Assembly (NCBI RefSeq): GCF_964340395.1
Contig: NC_135558.1
Location: forward strand, 23,795,564 to 23,859,563
Reading direction: 5' to 3'
Length of the DNA stretch: 64,000 bases
DNA from: Glandiceps talaboti
Taxonomy: Eukaryota > Hemichordata > Enteropneusta > Spengelidae
Below are positions 43,701 through 57,700 of this stretch, piece by piece. The notes beneath the pieces were generated by a model. That model was not told where the DNA came from, ran no database searches, and worked only from the letters and a program-made list of their open reading frames with translations. The stretch's first letter is position 1. Every line of letters starts with the position of its first letter. A program made the position numbers and the translations under genes.

Positions 43701-46700
43701 AGTACCATGTGTTATACCTTATTGAAAGCAAACCCCGTCATCTTACACTCACACAACAGTACCATGTGTTATACCTTATTGAAAGCAAACCCCGTCATCT
43801 TATACTCACACAACCCAGTATCATGTGTTATACCTTATTGAAAGCAAACCCCGTCATCTTACACTAACACAACAGTACCATGTGTTATACCTTATTGAAA
43901 GCAAACCCCGTCATCTTACACTAACACAACAGTACCATGTGTTATACCTTATTGAAAGCAAACCCCGTCATCTTACACTAACACAACAGTACCATGTGTT
44001 ATACCTTATTGAAAGCAAACCCCGTCATCTTATACTCACACAACCCAGTACCATGTGTTATACCTTATTGAAAGCAAACCCCGTCATCTTACACTCACAC
44101 AACAGTACCATATGTTATACCTTATTGAAAGCAAACCCCGTCATCTTACACTCACACAACAGTACCATGTGTTATACCTTATTGAAAGCAAACCCCGTCA
44201 TCTTATACTCACACAACAGTACTGTGTGATGTTCCTTATTGACTTAGAATTCCTAATTGTATGATAGAACTACATATTTAGAATTCCTAAATGTAGGCTA
44301 GAACTACATTGACTTCGACTAATTGTAGGCTAGAACTACATTGACTTAGAATTCCTAATTCTAGGCTAGAACTACATTGACTTAGAATTCCTAATTGTAG
44401 GCTAGAACTACATTGACTTAGAATTCCTAATTCTAGGCTATAACTACATTGACTTAGAATTCCTAATTGTATGGTAGAACTACATTGACTTAGAATTCCT
44501 AATTGTATGGTAGAACTACATTGACTTAGAATTCCTAATTGTAGGCTAGAACTACATAGACTTAGAATTCCAAATTGTAGGCTAGAACTACATTGACTTA
44601 GAATTCCCAATTGTATGGTGAGAACTACATTGACTTAGAATTCCTAATTGTAGGCTAGAACTACATTGACTTAGAATTCCTAATTATAGGCTAGAACTAC
44701 ATAGACTTAGAATTCCAAATTCTAGGCTAGAACTACATTGACTTAGAATTCCTAATTGTATGGTAGAACTACATTGACTTAGAATTCCTAATTGTAGGCT
44801 AGAACTACATTGACTTAGAATTCCTAATTGTAGGCTAGAACTACATTGACTTAGAATTCCTAATTATAGGCTAGAACTACATTGACTTAGAATTCCTAAT
44901 TGTAGGCTAGAACTACATTGACTTAGAATTCCTAATTATAGGCTAGAACTACATAGACTTAGAATTCCTAATTATAGGCTAGAACTACATTGACTTAGAA
45001 TTCCTATTTGTATGGTAGAACTATGTTGACTTAGAATTCCTAATTGTATGGTAGAACTACATTGACTTAGAATTCCTAATTGTAGGCTAGAACTACATAG
45101 ACTTAGAATTCCTAAATTCTAGGCTAGAACTACATAGACTTAGAATTCCTAATTGTAGGCTAAAACTACATTGACTTAGAATTCCTAATTGTATGGTAGA
45201 ACTACATAGACTTAGAATTCCTAATTGTATGGTAGAACTACATTGACTTAGAATTCCCAATTGTATGGTAGAACTACATTGACTTAGAATTCCTAATTGT
45301 AGGCTAGAACTACATAGACTTAGAATTCCTATTTGTATGGTAGAACTATGTTGACTTAGAATTCCTAATTATAGGCTAGAACTACATTGACTTAGAATTC
45401 CTAATTGTAGGCTAGAACTACATTGACTTAGAATTCCTAATTGTATGGTAGAACTACATTGACTTAGAATTCCTAATTGTATGGTAGAACTACATTGACT
45501 TAGAATTCCTAATTGTATGGTAGAACTACATAGACTTAGAATTCCTAATTGTATGGTAGAACTACATTGACTTAGAATTCCTAATTCTAGGCTAGAACTA
45601 CATTGACTTAGAATTCCTAATTGTAGGCTAGAACTACATTGACTTAGAATTCCTAATTGTAGGCTAGAACTACATTGACTTAGAATTCCTAATTGTATGG
45701 TAGAACTACATTGACTTAGAATTCCTAATTCTAGGCTAGAACTACATTGACTTAGAATTCCTAATTCTAGGCTAGAACTACATTGACTTAGAATTCCTAA
45801 TTCTAGGCTATAACTACATTGACTTAGAATTCCTAATTGTATGGTAGAACTACATTGACTTAGAATTCCTAAATTCTATGCTAGAACTACATTTACACTG
45901 AAGGACAGCTACAAGTTATTTGCATTGTGCACTGTTGTGGGCATGTTGATAGCAATGAGATAAGCACCTGACTAAATTCTGTGTCTTTCAATTATTCAGG
46001 TTCTTAATATTGCATGTACATGTTCACAAAATGTAAGAAAGCAAAATACAGAATCAGAACTGTTCAATGTTGTTTCCAAATTTGAGTCACTGCTGGATAA
46101 TATCATAGCATATACAAAGTAACATGTAGGAAATAAATGTGTCAAAATTGAAATCTAGAACTTGCGTTCAGAAAATGTGACATGCTTGACATGTAAAAAC
46201 CTTTCATAGTCTACTTAAGTTTCGTTAGAGTGAGATGAAACTTGCCAAAGTAGCAAACAATAAGGTCAAAGGTCAACCACCGCCATCTGAGCACGCCCAA
46301 GTAAAACAACGGAAAATATTATGGTGACCATATATTTTTTTAATTATTTTTTTTTCAAAATAGTCACTTACCCTTCTTTGACAGTTAGATAAGAATCTAC
46401 AGTTAACTGTAGTATAGTTCATCCAATTCTCCATAGCAACAGAATTTTCAACAAAATTGATATTTTATAGTTCCCCCCCCCCCAAAAAAAAAAAGTAACA
46501 CAAAACAGTTGATATTAAAGTATGTGTTGATGATATTATTGAACTCTATTACTGGGGGACAACAAAAATGAAAACAAATTAAATAAGCTGTGCATGCACA
46601 TACTGAAAAAAATATGCGATCGTTTCATTTTATGAAATTTTGATTTTTTAGTGATTTTACACAACTTTGGGGATAAATTTTTAGCTCTTCAGAAAACATG

Positions 46701-49700
46701 GTGACACCATTTTTTTCTTTTCACACTTGAATTCACTGATATATTAATCTATACACATGCAAAGTTTTGTTCGGATTCCATCAGGTGCAGTCAGTATTCA
46801 TGCAGTTTAGACTTAAGAAGTACAATACATGTACACAATGTATGGACTAGCTACATGTATGGAGTATGGGGTATGCAAATAGATGTATGGACTAGCTATG
46901 GAGTATGGGGTATGCAAATAGATGTATGGACTAGCTATGGAGTATGGGGTATGCAAATAGATGTATGGACTAGCTATGGAGTATGGGGTATGCAAATAGA
47001 TGTATGGACTAGCTATGGAGTATGGGGTATGCAAATAGATGTATGGACTAGCTATGGAGTATGGGGTATGCAAATAGATGTATGGACTAGCTATGGAGTA
47101 TGCAGTATGCAAATAGATGTATGGACTAGCTATGGAGTATGGGGTATGCAAATAGATGTATGGACTAGCTATGGAGTATGGGGTATGCAAATAGATGTAT
47201 GGACTAGCTATGGAGTATGCGGTATGCAAATAGATGTATGGACTAGCTATGGAGTATGGGGTTTGCAAATAGATGTATGGACTAGCTATGGAGTATGGGG
47301 TATGCAAATAGATGTATGGACTAGCTATGGAGTATGCAGTATGCAAATAGACGTATGGACTAGCTATGGAGTATGGGGTATGCAAATAGATGTATGGACT
47401 AGCTATGGAGTATGGGGTATGCAAATAGATGTATGGACTAGCTATGGAGTATGGGGTATGCAAATAGATGTATGGACTAGCTATTGAGTATGGGGTATGC
47501 ACATATGTATGGACTAGCTATGGAGATGCAGTATGCAAATAGACGTATGGACTAGCTATGGAGTATGGGGTATGCAAATAGACGTATGGACTAGCTATGG
47601 AGTATGGGGTATGCAAATAGATGTATGGACTAGCTGTGGAGTATGCAGTATGCAAATAGATGTATGGACTAGCTATGGAGTATGGGGTATGCAAATAGAT
47701 GTATGGACTAGCTATGGAGTATGGGGTATGCAAATAGATGTATGGACTAGCTATGGAGTATGCAGTATGCAAATAGACGTATGGACTAGCTATGGAGTAT
47801 GGGGTATGCAAATAGATGTATGGACTAGCTGTGGAGTATGCAGTATGCAAATAGATGTATGGACTAGCTATGGAGTATGGGGTATGCAAATAGATGTATG
47901 GACTAGCTATGGAGTATGGGGTTTGCAAATAGATGTATGGACTAGCTATGGAGTATGGGGTATGCAAATAGATGTATGGACTAGCTATGGAGTATGCAGT
48001 ATGCAAATAGACGTATGGACTAGCTATGGAGTATGGGGTATGCAAATAGATGTATGGACTAGCTATGGAGTATGGGGTATGCAAATAGATGTATGGACTA
48101 GCTATGGAGTATGGGGTATGCAAATAGATGTATGGACTAGCTATTGAGTATGGGGTATGCACATATGTATGGACTAGCTATGGAGATGCAGTATGCAAAT
48201 AGACGTATGGACTAGCTATGGAGTATGGGGTATGCAAATAGACGTATGGACTAGCTATGGAGTATGGGGTATGCAAATAGATGTATGGACTAGCTGTGGA
48301 GTATGCAGTATGCAAATAGATGTATGGACTAGCTATGGAGTATGGGGTATGCAAATAGATGTATGGACTAGCTATGGAGTATGGGGTATGCAAATAGATG
48401 TATGGACTAGCTATGGAGTATGCAGTATGCAAATAGACGTATGGACTAGCTATGGAGTATGGGGTATGCAAATAGATGTATGGACTAGCTGTGGAGTATG
48501 CAGTATGCAAATAGATGTATGGACTAGCTATGGAGTATGGGGTATGCAAATAGATGTATGGACTAGCTATGCAGTATGCAAATAGATGAATGGACTAGCT
48601 ATGGAGTATGCAGTATGCAAATAGACGTATGGACTAGCTATGGAGTATGGGGTATGCAAATAGATGTATGGACTAGCTATGGAGTATGGGGTATGCAAAT
48701 AGATGTATGGACTAGCTGTGGAGTATGGGGTATGCAAATAGATGTATGGACTAGCTATGGAGTATGGGGTATGCAAATAGATGTATGGACTAGCTATGGA
48801 GTATGGGGTATGCAAATAGATGTATGGACTAGCTATGGAGTATGGGGTATGCAAATAGATGTATGGACTAGCTATGGAGTATGCAGTATGCAAATAGATG
48901 TATGGACTAGCTATGGAGTATGGGGTATGCAAATAGATGCATGGACTAGCTATGGAGTATGGGGTATGCAAACATGTACATGTATGGACTAGCTATGGAG
49001 TATGGGGTATGCAAACATGTATAGACTAGGTATGAAGTATGCAGTATGCAAATAGATGTATGGACTAGCTATAGAATATGGGGTATGCAAATAGATGTAT
49101 GGACTAGCTATGGAGTATGTAAACATGTATCGATTAGCTATGGAATATGGGGTATGCAAATAGATGTATGGACTAGCTGTGGAATATGGGGTATGCAAAT
49201 AGATGTATGGACTAGCTTATGATGGAGTACTGTATGCAAACAGATGTATTGACTAGCTATGGAGTATGGGGTATGCAAACATTTATGGACTAGCTATAGA
49301 GTATGGGGTATTCAAACAGATGTGGACTAGCTATGGAATATACACCATCATTTGGCTGTTGCTATGGGCAAGCCACGTCGTCTTGTTGCTAGGCATATTT
49401 TGTATACATTTTGGAATCTGTACTCACTTGCCAACCCATTCAGTTTTCATCACTGCTAAGGGTTTGGTAATGGTTGCTAGGGCCAGTTTTGTCAAAACAT
49501 TTTGAACAGTGCAGTGTACATGTAAGTGCAGAATAAACACGACCAAACTTGAGATTTTAGACCTAATTTGCATATTGCCAATGGGATAATCATGTTGTGA
49601 ATACATCTTCATTTACATATCACCAGATGCATCCCCATTAAATTTCAGCCAAATCTGCTCAGTAGTTTTGGAATTATAAATTTTCGACAGAAAAGACACA

Positions 49701-49987
49701 TTTTTAGCCCTAATTTGCATATCACTATTAAATCATCATGTCATGAACAATTCTTAATCTAAACACCAACAAGAATGTTGCCACTAGATTTCAGACCTGA
49801 CCTGCCTGGTAGTTTTTGTTTTTAGTTTTTTGACCAAAAATCACATTTTTTGACCCAAATCACACACTGGTGGTAAGATCATTTTGATTTGAACAATTTC
49901 CCAACAACACACTCAATGTAGTATAATTATTACCCACCAAATACATGTATCATGGCAACTGGTCTGGCGGTTTTTGACTTTAAGTTG

Positions 49988-50030
<43 letters not shown>

Positions 50031-51611
50031 TGCCATACCTATAGCACTACTGAACATTTCAGTTTAGCTTTTATGCAATCTTCTTAAATAATGTTTCAAA
50101 TCCTCAAAAACTTTAATTTGGTTAGCACAATTCAGTTCAAACACAAAAATTCAATGACAATCATGGCTGTCTTAGTATTTCCATCAGCAAATACAGTTCC
50201 AATGATGGAACTCAAAATACCAGTAAATATAAATGTAAATGGGTACACAAAATCAAACTTGTACAAAAAATTTAGCATGCAAACTAGTGTGCCTGCGCCC
50301 CATTCATACATGCATGCAGACTGAGAAATCACCATATTGTATACACAGTTTGTACATTGTATGTTACTGCTCTACTGCACACTACTGTATAGACACTGGA
50401 AATTACAACCATATATTTAATGCCAAGGCCTAATAAAAAAAATTGTATGGTTCCGATTACGCTCAATTTTAGAATAGGTGGGGTAGATAGCTTTTTTATT
50501 TTATTTTATGTTTCCATTGTTTTCCAAATGGTCTCTGTGTTGTTTATTTATTCCTATCAGATGTACAGCCATTACAGATTGGAAGAACAGTTATATTTTG
50601 CCTATTTAAAGTTGATGTCAGTTTCTGCATCCACTGTTTCTTGTGAGACTTCACAATTTTTGCGATTTTATTATTTTTTTCCTCAAATTTATATTAAAAA
50701 AAGTTTAGGGTCGGCTGTGAAAAGCTAAGTGGGGTCGGGTAACCCGGGTACAACCGGAAACAAACAATTATTCTATTTAGGCCTAATATTGGAATGTGGA
50801 TATATCCAGCATCCCATAATAGGATTTACCTAGCATATCACTCAGGTGACTGTGATGTCATTTCCTGTATATACAAAAATGTATATGTCCTCTACTACAT
50901 TGTATCACCCTTACAGAAATATCCTATAGGCGGCCTATAGACATGTCTATAGACATGTCTATAGGCCGGCCTATAGGATCCTATAGAGAATTGGGACGTT
51001 TTACCTATAGGTTTCTATAGGCCAGCCTATGGGTTTCTATAGGCCAGTCTATAGGTATCTATAGGTTTCTATAGGCCAGCCTATGGGTTTCTATAGGCCA
51101 GTCTATAGGTATCTATAGGTTTCTATAGGCCAGCCTATGGGTTTCTATAGGCCAGTCTATAGGTATCTATAGGTTTCTATAGGCCAGCCTATGGGTTTCT
51201 ATAGGCCAGTCTATAGGTATCTATAGGTTTCTATAGGCCAGCCTATAGGTTTCTATAGGCAAGTCTATAGGTATCTATAGGTTTCTATAGGCCAGCCTAT
51301 AGGTTTCTATAGGCTAACCTATAGGTTTCTATAGGTTCCTATAGGTCATCCTATAGGTTTCTATAGGCCAGTCTATAGGTATCTATAGGTTTCTATAGGC
51401 CAGCCTATAGAACATACATGACTATAAGTACTAGCTTAGACTATAAGATAGGTTATGTTGTTAACCATTTACAAAGCATGACATGAATGTTGTATCTTGC
51501 AGACTAAATTAATGTGTGGTTCATAGCAGTATTCTACATTGTATTTACTGACTTGTATTCAATAACATTTCAAGCAATATTAAACTGGATCAAGGTATGT
51601 ATGTATGTATG

Positions 51612-51643
<32 letters not shown>

Positions 51644-51679
51644 CCTGTATATGTGTGTGTGCGTGTGTGTGTATTGATG

Positions 51680-51710
<31 letters not shown>

Positions 51711-54700
51711 CCTGGAAGTTAATGTTTCCACTGTGTTTGTAATTTCCAAAGAAAAAGATGTTTTGAGACAGTATGCTTGTTTATTCATATAAAGACTAGT
51801 CTAGTTCCCATACGCTATCATTGGGATTTACACCTCCACTAACAGTTTAAGACTAGTCTAGTTCCCATACGCTATCATTGGGATTTACACCTCCACTAAC
51901 AGTTTAAGACTAGTCTAGTTCCCATACGCTATCATTGGGATTTACACCTCCACTAACAGTTTAAGACTAGTCTAGTTCCCATAAGCTATCATTGGGATTT
52001 ACACCTCCACTAACAGTTTAAGACTAGTCTAGTTCCCATACGCTATCATTGGGATTTACACCTCCACTAACAGTTTAAGACTAGTCTAGTTCCCATAAGC
52101 TATCATTGGGATTTACACCTCCACTAACAGTTTAAGACTAGTCTAGTTCCCATACACTATCATCGGGATTTACACCTCCACTAACAGTTTAAGACTAGTC
52201 TAGTTCCCATACGCTATCATTGGGATTTACACCTCCACTAACAGTTTAAGACTAGTCTAGTTCCCATATGCTATCATTGGGATTTACACCTCCACTAACA
52301 TTTTAAGACTAGTCTAGTTCCCATAAGCTATCATTGGGATTAACACCTCCACTAACAGTCTAAGACTAGTCTAGTTCCCATAAGCTACCATTGGGATTTA
52401 CACCTCCACTAACAGTTTAAGACTATATCTAGTTCCCATACGCTATCATTGGGATTTACACCCCCACTAACAGTCTAGTCTAAGTCATTACTCTACAAGT
52501 CCTGAGATGCATGAGATGCAATTTAAAATTCATCCACAGCCACCCACAGTCATTAACATCATGTCTTTGTTAATCAATTACAAAATTCTAACCAATAACA
52601 CAGTCCCTCATAGAGTTAGTGTTTATTGAAGCAGTTATGTTCATGTCCAAATATGGTATATTTATCAGCTCAGGTAGCTCTGGATGTATATGCTATGAGG
52701 TTTGACACGTCTTCCCTCTCCGCTATGGTTCTTCCCTATTATAATTAGTGAGACTGCAAACACATTTCATACGCATGGATTTCGGGAATAAAACCAACCC
52801 ATATACATGTACCCTTGCTAATGACAATACAAAATACTAAAAACAACTTTAGATCATTAAATAGAACCTACGTCTTGTCTATTCTGTCATTTCTTGTCTA
52901 ATGTTCACTTGAGCTGCACAACGTGCAACATGACTAGCAGCTTAAATGTGTAAAAGGTTGTGTGCATGTGCAATATTGAGCTAGTCTGTCTGCATGACTA
53001 ATACCGGTTTCTGTTTTCCGGCTCTAGTGAACATTAGGCAAGAATTGACAGAATACACAAGATGTAGCGGTAGGTTGAACTTAGTGATTTAAAGTTAATT
53101 TCTGTATTTTATATACTCATTAGTACATGGGTATGGGTGGTTTTTATTCTGAAAATCCGTGAGAATGAAATTTCGCTTTTTATAACAGGGAAGAACCATA
53201 GCGGAGAGGGAAGACGTGTTGAACCTCATCCAGAGCTACAGCTCAGGATGCTACTTATATCACAGACAAGTTTCTTACTTGGCTGAGCTTATATACACTG
53301 TTTATGTCACTACACTATAAGAGTTGGGGTTCACTGATTGGATGAACAACTTTTTGTGCTGATTGACAAACATCGAGTGTTGTGAGCTGCACGGGAAATG
53401 AACAATTGGTTTGCATTTGGTGTTTTAAGGTAACATGGAAGCGTTTGAGGAGATCGAGCTGTGTGATTTATTTGTTGGGAAATGTTCAGTGACGAGAAAA
53501 ATTGCGGGTGGTGGCACTAGGCACGTACTAGTGCCACCGCGGTGGTACAAGACACTCGGATATTCTATACAACAAGAGGGCTCAGTTGGCAGGGGGCAGG
53601 CCGAGTTGGCGATGGGTCGGACTCATGACTGCCTCATGTATTATATAAAGACTTGCACATTCTTACATGCAACTTACAAGCTTACACGTTTGAAAACACT
53701 ACAAAACAAAGAGCACGACGCTTAGCATGACAAATGGCTACAAGGTGACGACGGGGATGATTGACGACAAATTGTGCCATCCTAGATACAATATACGTAT
53801 TTTCAACTGCGACGAGGTACAAAATTCCAACGCCAGTGTTGCCATCCCTGCTGGCAACAACTCTAGTAGCCTATATGCAATCCATACAGATACATTACAA
53901 CAGGTGAAGAAACATCGACGGTGGCCGATCGTCGCAAAGCGACGGCATCGAGTCCGCATGGACCTCTCTCTAATCGCGTCAGCTTAACGTAAACCGATTT
54001 GACGTTTACTCTGTTGTCAGACTATAATATGAATGTCTAGATCCCGGGGTCTAGATGTCCATGATCTCAATAATTTAGATTGAGAGAACTATACTGCAAT
54101 GCATATATTATAAATAAATACATGTATAAGGACACTATATCAATCAATTAGGAATTCGCCACTTTGTTGTTTTGCCTCCGGTTTTTGTCCACTCGTCGTT
54201 CTGCTGTTAAATTTTTAAAACGTCTGGCATGGAACTCATAATCGTTTTACATCGATAAACGCTGAAATATTAAAAGGAAAACTTTACTAACCGGTCTCGA
54301 GCCCGTAGACATGGTTGAAAATTTTATGTGTTGACAACCTGTTGCTCGCCAGCGACCATACCCACTCGTCCTGGACGTAGTGTATACAAATGTCGCTCAG
54401 TGGCTACATAATTAATGATCCGTTGCCAGGGCTTACAATACAATAGAGAGCGACGCTATAGCACTGTCGATGTCCCAGGGCGGGCGGTGTTGAACAGAGA
54501 ACGACATTCATTAGGGACTGGACAGAATTAACAGGGGAGGGGGGCGGTGCTTTTTAAAAATCCAATACATAAAAAATATAGACCCCCCCCCTCGACAATT
54601 TGCACACAAAATTCTGACCCACCCCCTGTACCATGCATGAAAAAAGTGACCCCCCCCCTGTTTAAATACAATGAAATACAGATATTGCTACTACACTGTA

Positions 54701-57700
54701 CCCTACAACAATTACACATGTATACAACTAAAAAAATATACAAGAACTTTAAGCACAATCTCTTGGCTTGGCTTGGCTTAAGCTCTTTTCATACAGAAAC
54801 AGATTCTGAAGTACAAGGTTGTGCTGCTCTGAACTGTTGTAATAGCTGACTGGATATTGACATTCTCTGGATAAATGACAAATGAGATATCCCACAATTC
54901 TGTCTGATTCTAGTCCTCAAACATTGTCTCTACCTATCATAGCAAATTTCTTCTGTACACTGGACTCTGAGACAGATAATTCAACAGTTTGGCAACATAG
55001 TTTTGTTGTTTATGTCCTATTAATTGCCAAAAATTCAATAACATTACAAAGAAACCATTTTGCTAAAAGGAGATAGCCAAGGGCTTGCTGATGACAAGGA
55101 TGATATGGATCCAGAGTGCTATGATAGTGATGATGATTCTGAAAAGGATGTTGACAGTGATAAGGAGACAGTGACAGTGACATGAGGGTAGTAGCTGAAA
55201 AAAAATGTCTGTTATCTGTATGAAATGTGTACAGTTTATACATAGACCCTTTTACAATTTTACAATTTTATTAAAACAGAGAAACCATTTAGGTATAGAC
55301 AGTGTTCTTAGACTAGTTTAGACATGGTTCGATTTAGACAAGTTTTACTGTATGTATTTTAGTGTATAGCCTGTCTCTCATTCAAATCATTAAATGTTGT
55401 TTGGTTTAGAGAGGTGTTCAGTTTATACATAGACCCTAAAGGAAATGAACAAGTCACTTAATTTGGAATTCTTTTTGAAGTTTACCAGGGTATTTCAGAT
55501 GTTGCACTGTTGGTAGTGTGATTCCCTTTGTGGTATGCAGTAGTGGACTCCTCCATTTCCTCTAGGGTCTATGGCTTATTGAGGTATACATGTATTTTAC
55601 AATTTGTAAGCAAAGAAAACTTTTTAGGTATAGACAATGTTCTAGTTTAGATATGGTTTGGAACTCATGGTCATGTAACCAATAAAATGTTCATTGTTTG
55701 AATTACAAAAAAATTATACATCTATATTTTGTATTAAAAACTTGTCTTTTATTGCATATTACTAAGTTAATATACACACAGTGTTTTACACAACAAAATT
55801 CTTTACAAAGTTCATTTATAGTTTGATTTGTTTTATGATTTTGATAATGGTAAATGATTAACAAATTAAACTTCCTTTATGTTGTCATTATTTAATAACA
55901 AAATCAACAAGAAAACACTAGAATACACTTTTAGTGAAACTTTTACAACATCAACTTTTAATACTACTCTGATGTCCAGTCATCATAAAACAACAAACTT
56001 TACAACATGTATTGACAACTCACAACTTTATCTTTATAGTCTTTATTGCAAGACTATAATAAAACAACAAACTTTACAAAATGTATTGACAACTCACAAC
56101 TTTAACTTTATACATGTAGTCCAGTGACAACATTGCAATATAATACATGTAAAACATTTCTGGTATATACTTTACATGCAACTACAACTTGTTCATGTAT
56201 TGACAACTTATACTACTTTGAAGTTAGCCATCATAACAAAGAGTTACTGACACATATATTTTACATGCAATGTTCACATCTAAGTCATTTCTAGTCCTGT
56301 TTCTCTGGATAATCTAATTTATCGGGTTGCGCCACTTGTACGGAATTTCGACTCCAATTTCTCTTTGATAGGGCTGTTCCTTGGATTTGAAAAATCATTG
56401 CCTCACTGATTTGCACTGTTAAAGTCTGCAATTCTTGTTGCAAATGTTTGACTTGCAATCCAAGGTTTTTCGGGGACATTTCCTTTGCAATATTTCTGTA
56501 GCATGGCTTTGTCAAGTTATCAATACATGAAAAATGTATAGTTGCATGCAACATTTTAGTTTGGATTCCAACTGTGGTTTCTAAACCCTAACCTGTGAGT
56601 GGACCTTTAATGGTAACAATACTGTATAGGAACTAGATTAGTAAAGTTTATACCAGCAACGTTTTGTTATAGTCTTGTTGTCACTCGACTATGAAGTTAA
56701 AGTTGTACGAGTTGTCAATACATGATGTAAAGTTTGTTGTTTTATGATTGGACATCAGAGCAGTATTAAAGTTGAAGTTGTAAAAGTTTCACTATTAAAA
56801 GTTGATACTAGTATTTTCTAGTAATGTGTTAGTAAATACTGACAACACAAAAGTTGAAGTTGTTAGTCTTTACAGATGATTTGACAAAATATAGAACAAA
56901 AATGAAAGTTAGCCTCCCAGTTTACTTCATTTGTGGAAGTGTGTACTGTATATGACTTGCAGATTTACTATCTTGTCTTATCACAAGCATTCAATGGGTT
57001 TGCTTGAATGAATAGACAAGTTTATACTGTACAAGGAGTTTTCTGCCTGTCCTTGACTACTGTAAGTATTGCTTTCTTTTCAGAGATATATGCTCATCAA
57101 TTTTGTGTTTGAATGAGTCCATGTAATTACCTGCAAATTTTAACTATGAAAAATGCACATATTTACATGTAAAGTAGAATTACTTACGTTTGTATAAGGT
57201 ATATCATTAAAAAATACATGAGACTAGTATTTTCATACAGAACGACAACTAAGTGTGTGAACCCTGGTGATATTATGTACCTCTAAGTTTTAGTGTAACT
57301 TCAACAATGTCTGTCACTGTTGTAGCAAATGTCAGTTACGTTATTTTGTGGGTCGACATGCCTCTTAAACTGCAGCTGCACTGTTGACAGCAAATGTTGA
57401 GACAAAGTTGGAAACCAATTCTAGTAATCTAACAATATATATGTAAACATTTAATTTTGTTCTTTATTTTGTCAAATCAGCTGTAATCGTTTTCAAAAAG
57501 AATCGAACTATAAATGAACTGTTTGAAGTATTTTGTTGTGTAAAACACTGTGTGGTATGTGTGCATGTATGATGTGATACTAGTAATTAATGAAGTTTGA
57601 GTCCACAGCTGACAAGAGGGTAAACTGACACTAAAATGACCACACATGGTCTCAATGAATTTTATGGGGCTAATTGTTTACTTTCCAACTGATAACCAAC

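Noticed and set aside
43258-44264. Open frames with a 19-residue period
   Set aside because: They are translations of the 57-bp array only.
46813-49198. Overlapping open frames on both strands with a 13-residue period (e.g. [13 protein letters not shown])
   Set aside because: They are products of the 39-bp array; no start context, domain or non-repeat portion supports a gene.
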